From an uncultured Lachnospiraceae bacterium (GTDB lineage Bacteria > Bacillota > Clostridia > Lachnospirales > Lachnospiraceae), in contig CALZMS010000025.1 of the NCBI GenBank assembly GCA_945788595.1, forward strand, positions 1 to 9,150: 9,150 nucleotides of DNA, in the 5' to 3' direction. Of the stretch, positions 6,622 to 9,150 are shown in pieces. Each line of letters opens with the position of its first letter. The stretch's first letter is position 1. The notes under the pieces were generated by a model. It saw nothing but the letters and a program-made list of their open reading frames with translations. It ran no database searches and had not been told where the DNA came from. Position numbers and translations under genes: made by a program.

Positions 6622-7812
6622 ATGGAATTTGAGATTTCAAATCGATTATCAGGTGTTCATGGATCTATGATCCGTGAGCTTTTTAAATTGGGTGCAAGCA
6701 AGGATATCATTTCCTTTGGCGGTGGTAATCCGTCAGCGGAGACGTTTCCCTGTGAAGAAATAGAAAAAATAGCGTCAAAAGGACTCAGTGAGAATCCTGT
6801 AGCGTTACTTCAGTATGGCCTCAGCGAAGGATACACCCCTTTACGTGATACTATGAAGGAATATCTGGTCAGAAAAGAAGGCTTTGACTTTGAAAAAAAT
6901 GAGCTGTTTATCGTGTCCGGCGGGCAGCAGTGCGCAGATCTTACGACAAAAGCCCTGGTAAATGAAGGGGATGTGATCCTTACAGAAGAACCGGCATTCG
7001 TTGGCTGTCTGAATACATTCCGCTCCTATGGAGCCAAGCTTGTTGGCGTACCGATGCAGCAGGACGGTATGGATATTGAAGCTCTGGAAAATGCTTTAAA
7101 GGCTAACCCGAACGCAAAGCTGCTGTATACGATTCCTTCTTTTCAGAATCCGACAGGTATTACGACAACCCTTGAAAAACGTAAAAAGGTCCATGAACTT
7201 TGCTGTAAGTATGATATTGCCATCTTAGAGGATAATCCCTACGGAGAACTGAGATTTGCGGGTAAGACGATTCCCACCATCAAATCCATGGATACAGAGG
7301 GAAGAGTCATTTATGCGGGAAGCTTTTCCAAGGTTATGGCACCGGCCTTCCGTCTTGGCTTCCTGGTGTTTGATAAATCCCTTACAGGACCGCTCACTGT
7401 TGCAAAACAGTGCACAGATGTTCATTCAACAGTGCTGTTTCAGTATATCTGTGACGAATATATGAAACAGTATGATTTTGAAAAACATCTGGATGACGCA
7501 AGAAAAGTTTACGAACATAAATGCAATCTCATGCTGGAGTGCATGAAAAAAGAATTCCATCCGTCCGTGACATACGGATATCCGGAAGGCGGTCTTTTTG
7601 TTATGGCATTTTTGCCGGAAGGCATGGATTCCCAGCCTTTTGTACGTGAAGCTATTACAAGAGGTGTACTTTCCGTACCGGGTGCAGCTTTCCTGGCGGA
7701 TGAGAGTCAGAAATCCAATGGTTTCCGTCTGAATTATTCTACTCCTTCCGACGAGCAGATCGTTAAGGGTATTGAGATTCTTGGAAAACTGACGTACGTG
7801 TGGATCAAATAA
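6622..7812 (+). CDS. PLP-dependent aminotransferase, fold type I (2-aminoadipate/aromatic aminotransferase-like)
   Basis: This 396-residue protein is a full-length fold-type I aminotransferase of the LysN / kynurenine-aminotransferase-II-like group. Visible active-site elements are N176 in FQNPTG, D204 and Y207 in EDNPYGELRF (pyridine nitrogen and phenolic oxygen contacts), the Schiff-base lysine K237 in GSFSKVMAP, R244 in AFRLGF, and the carboxylate-binding R369 in GFRLNYS. The N-terminal ISFGGGNPSAETFP (30-43) is typical of this group. It has no GntR-type DNA-binding domain, so it is an enzyme and not a MocR regulator. It moves an amino group between an amino acid and a 2-oxoacid. The donor could be leucine, an aromatic amino acid or 2-aminoadipate, which the sequence does not decide. 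The next gene, a 2-hydroxyacid dehydrogenase, starts 3-21 nt later, so the 2-oxoacid product is probably its substrate. Confidence 0.88.
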   Translation: MEFEISNRLSGVHGSMIRELFKLGASKDIISFGGGNPSAETFPCEEIEKIASKGLSENPVALLQYGLSEGYTPLRDTMKEYLVRKEGFDFEKNELFIVSGGQQCADLTTKALVNEGDVILTEEPAFVGCLNTFRSYGAKLVGVPMQQDGMDIEALENALKANPNAKLLYTIPSFQNPTGITTTLEKRKKVHELCCKYDIAILEDNPYGELRFAGKTIPTIKSMDTEGRVIYAGSFSKVMAPAFRLGFLVFDKSLTGPLTVAKQCTDVHSTVLFQYICDEYMKQYDFEKHLDDARKVYEHKCNLMLECMKKEFHPSVTYGYPEGGLFVMAFLPEGMDSQPFVREAITRGVLSVPGAAFLADESQKSNGFRLNYSTPSDEQIVKGIEILGKLTYVWIK

Positions 7813-7817
7813 CAGAT

Positions 7818-7824
7818 GGAGAGG
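7818..7824 (+). promoter_or_regulatory. Ribosome binding site deciding the start of the D-hydroxyacid dehydrogenase
   Basis: GGAGAGG lies 9 nt before ATG 7834 but inside the coding sequence if translation began at ATG 7816. No comparable site precedes 7816. The later ATG also gives the family-typical MKIAAFS beginning. Confidence 0.6.
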
Positions 7825-7833
7825 AATAGGAAG

Positions 7834-8823
7834 ATGAAGATAGCAGCATTCAGCGTCCGTCCGGACGAAAAACAGTATTTTGATAAATTTTCAGAAACAT
7901 ATCATGTAGATGTTATGATAAAAAACAGTGGCTTTACAGCAGGAGATATTGAGCTGGTTAAAGGCTGTGAGGGAATGTCGGTGTGCGACGGTATGTGCGA
8001 TCTTTCGGAGCCTGTACTGGAAAAACTGGCTGCACAGGGTGTGAAATACGTCGGATTTCGTACCATTGGCTTTAACAGTATTGATCTTGAAGCCGCAAAA
8101 AGATTAGGTATTCGTGTAGCCCACAGTGGTTATTCTCCGTATTCTGTGGCTAACTATACCGTTATGCTGATGCTTATGTGCATTCGTAAGGCATTATATG
8201 TGATGTTTCGTTCTCATACAGCAGATTATTCTCTGGGACCGATCTGTGGCTATGAAATGCAGAATATGACCGTAGGTATCATCGGTACAGGCCGTATTGG
8301 AAAAGCCGTTATTCAGAATCTGTCTGGATTTGGCTGCCAGATCATTGCATACGATCCCTATCTGGCTGCTGGCCTTAACAATGTGGAGTATGTAACATTG
8401 GATGAATTATATGCTCAGGCGGATATTATTTCTCTGCATACTTTCTTAAGTGATGAGACCTACCATATGATCAATGAGGAGTCAATTGCCAAGATGAAAG
8501 ACGGCGTGATCCTGATCAATGCGGCCCGCGGCGCCCTGGTGGATACCAAGGCACTGATCAAAGGTATTGAATCCGGAAAGATCGGCTCTGTGGGAACGGA
8601 CTGCTGTGAGGGCGAGGATGAATTTATCCGTACGGATCAGAAGTATGATGGCCGTGTGGTAAATCACGATTATATCATTCTGAAATCTTTCCAGAACACT
8701 ATTGTGACTCCGCACGTGGCGTTCTTTACAGATCAGGCTGTGTCCGATATGGTAGAGTCTTCAGTAAAAAGTATTGTTCAGTTTGCGGCAGGAGAGAATA
8801 CTCCTCTGGAGGTTCACGCATAA
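7834..8823 (+). CDS. D-2-hydroxyacid dehydrogenase, NAD-dependent (D-lactate dehydrogenase/VanH-like)
   Basis: From ATG 7834 this is a 329-residue protein of usual D-lactate dehydrogenase length. An ATG at 7816 would add six residues, but the ribosome binding site and the MKIAAFS beginning favour 7834. The NAD-binding Rossmann motif is GTGRIG (151-156), with D174 at the end of the next strand favouring NADH over NADPH. The catalytic triad of the family is present: R232 in NAARGALVD, E259 in DCCEGED and H294 in VTPHVAFFTD. Stretches such as YSPYSVANYTVMLMLM and MTVGIIGTGRIGKAVI look closer to VanH than to many lactate dehydrogenases, from memory of those sequences. It would reduce a 2-oxoacid to a D-2-hydroxyacid. 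Cotranscription with the aminotransferase points to an amino-acid-derived 2-oxoacid such as 2-oxoisocaproate or an aryl-pyruvate, but pyruvate is not excluded. No D-Ala-D-Lac ligase or VanX is in the window. Confidence 0.88.
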   Translation: MKIAAFSVRPDEKQYFDKFSETYHVDVMIKNSGFTAGDIELVKGCEGMSVCDGMCDLSEPVLEKLAAQGVKYVGFRTIGFNSIDLEAAKRLGIRVAHSGYSPYSVANYTVMLMLMCIRKALYVMFRSHTADYSLGPICGYEMQNMTVGIIGTGRIGKAVIQNLSGFGCQIIAYDPYLAAGLNNVEYVTLDELYAQADIISLHTFLSDETYHMINEESIAKMKDGVILINAARGALVDTKALIKGIESGKIGSVGTDCCEGEDEFIRTDQKYDGRVVNHDYIILKSFQNTIVTPHVAFFTDQAVSDMVESSVKSIVQFAAGENTPLEVHA

Positions 8824-8833
8824 CTGTATACGT

Positions 8834-8904
8834 AATAAAAACGATCAGAGGGCGGAAAAATATTCCTCCAGCTTTTTCTCAAAGCTTTTCTGCGCCTCTG
8901 ATCG
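8834..8904 (-). terminator. Terminator-like inverted repeat over the 3' end of a leftward reading frame
   Basis: CGATCAGAGG (8842-8851) pairs perfectly with CCTCTGATCG (8895-8904). The pairing extends by two bases past a bulge. A smaller nested stem, AGCTTT (8870-8875) with AAAGCT (8881-8886), lies inside. On the minus strand the outer arm is followed directly by TTTTTATT (8841-8834), as in an intrinsic terminator, but the loop of about 43 nt is unusually long. It also lies just after the dehydrogenase stop and may end both converging transcripts. Confidence 0.4.
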
Positions 8905-8994
8905 GAAAGAGCCAAGAGGCATATAATAAATGCTGCGGAAGCATTTGGCATCGTCGATGTAATGTAGATAGTGACGGGGCTGCCGCGAATCCAT
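8845..8994 (-). CDS. Small leftward reading frame, 49 codons, unknown; possible 3' remnant of a disrupted gene
   Basis: The minus strand from ATG 8994 to TGA 8847-8845 encodes 49 residues beginning MDSRQPRHYLHYIDDAKCF and ending KKLEEYFSAL. The composition, a charged helical C-terminus after a YYMPLGSF turn, looks like real protein. I do not recognise the family. The ATG and first six codons lie inside the right-hand palindromic element. An AAGAGG at 9007-9002 (minus strand) sits 7 nt before the ATG. The frame is open back to a TAA at 9093-9091 but has no earlier ATG, GTG or TTG. It may be the C-terminal end of a gene whose front was cut off or replaced by the element, or a small gene started by the element. 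It converges on the dehydrogenase gene with a 21-nt gap. Confidence 0.4.
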   Translation of the reverse strand: MDSRQPRHYLHYIDDAKCFRSIYYMPLGSFRSEAQKSFEKKLEEYFSAL

Positions 8995-9135
8995 CGGGCG
9001 GCCTCTTACTATATGTATAACCCTCGTGCTCCTGTTGCGCTCGCTCCGAGCTAAGGTCTTGGAGTCGTGCTCGCTAAAGTCGCGCGATGTTTATACGTAT
9101 AGTAAGAGGCCGCCCGATGAATTTGCAGCAGCCCC
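8976..9135. repeat. Palindromic, MITE-like element with 45-bp inverted arms
   Basis: Arm 8976-9020 is the inverted complement of arm 9091-9135. Of 45 positions, 41 are Watson-Crick pairs, two are G-T wobbles (8987/9124 and 9014/9097) and two are C-A mismatches (8984/9127 and 8991/9120); 22 bp in the centre (8992-9013 with 9098-9119) are perfect. All four differences are transitions. The 70-bp middle is GC-richer than nearby intergenic DNA and holds a small hairpin, GCTCG-CTC-CGAGC (9039-9051), and a direct repeat TCGTGCTC (9024-9031 and 9065-9072). No transposase is visible. I see no clear target-site duplication, only TCA near both ends. It resembles a non-autonomous mobile or interspersed palindromic repeat, but copy number cannot be judged from one window. 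Confidence 0.75.
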
Positions 9136-9150
9136 TGATTTTGAAGTAAA

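Noticed and set aside
8827..8834. TATACGTA shared with the right palindrome arm (9092-9099)
   Set aside because: An 8-bp palindromic AT-rich word is too short to infer a target site or a second element copy.
8976..9135. CRISPR array, tRNA or rRNA fragment as an explanation of the right-end repeat
   Set aside because: There are only two arms and they are inverted, not direct, with no regular spacers. I saw no cloverleaf or conserved rRNA segment.

Overview
The window looks like chromosomal DNA of an anaerobic Firmicute of the class Clostridia, most likely a gut Lachnospiraceae-type organism. The basis is AT-rich intergenic DNA, strong AGGAGG-type ribosome binding sites, sigma-A-like promoters, and the enzyme set: a clostridial NAD-linked, multi-iron-sulfur formate dehydrogenase. 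Genus-level placement is not possible from sequence reading alone.

Region 1 (about 1-6460) is a formate dehydrogenase locus. A leftward fdhD fragment (sulfur transfer to the molybdenum cofactor) runs off the left edge. It is divergent from rightward mobA (guanylylation of the cofactor). After a gap of about 210 bp holding a good promoter and a 5'-UTR hairpin comes a tight operon of a NuoE/HymA-like [2Fe-2S] subunit, a NuoF/HymB-like FMN and NAD subunit with extra iron-sulfur domains, and a 902-residue formate dehydrogenase catalytic subunit with a fused NuoG-like N-terminus. The layout matches HydABC-type electron-bifurcating complexes, with a formate dehydrogenase module in place of the hydrogenase. 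The catalytic residue is cysteine, not selenocysteine. A perfect 11-bp hairpin with a TTCG loop ends the operon.

Region 2 (about 6460-8823) is a second operon with its own promoter. It encodes a fold-type I PLP aminotransferase and a D-2-hydroxyacid dehydrogenase of the D-lactate/VanH type. Together they could convert an amino acid to a 2-oxoacid and then to a D-2-hydroxyacid while reoxidising NADH. The substrate is unknown.

Region 3 (about 8824-9150) is not ordinary operon DNA. It holds a leftward 49-codon reading frame that looks like a gene's 3' remnant or a small gene, and a terminator-like inverted repeat over its stop codon. Next to these is a striking palindromic element of about 160 bp with 45-bp near-perfect inverted arms. 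Each arm carries an outward-facing AAGAGG-7 nt-ATG. This element is the least explained structure in the window. Otherwise the genes are recognisable families, and I found no clear new multi-gene system.
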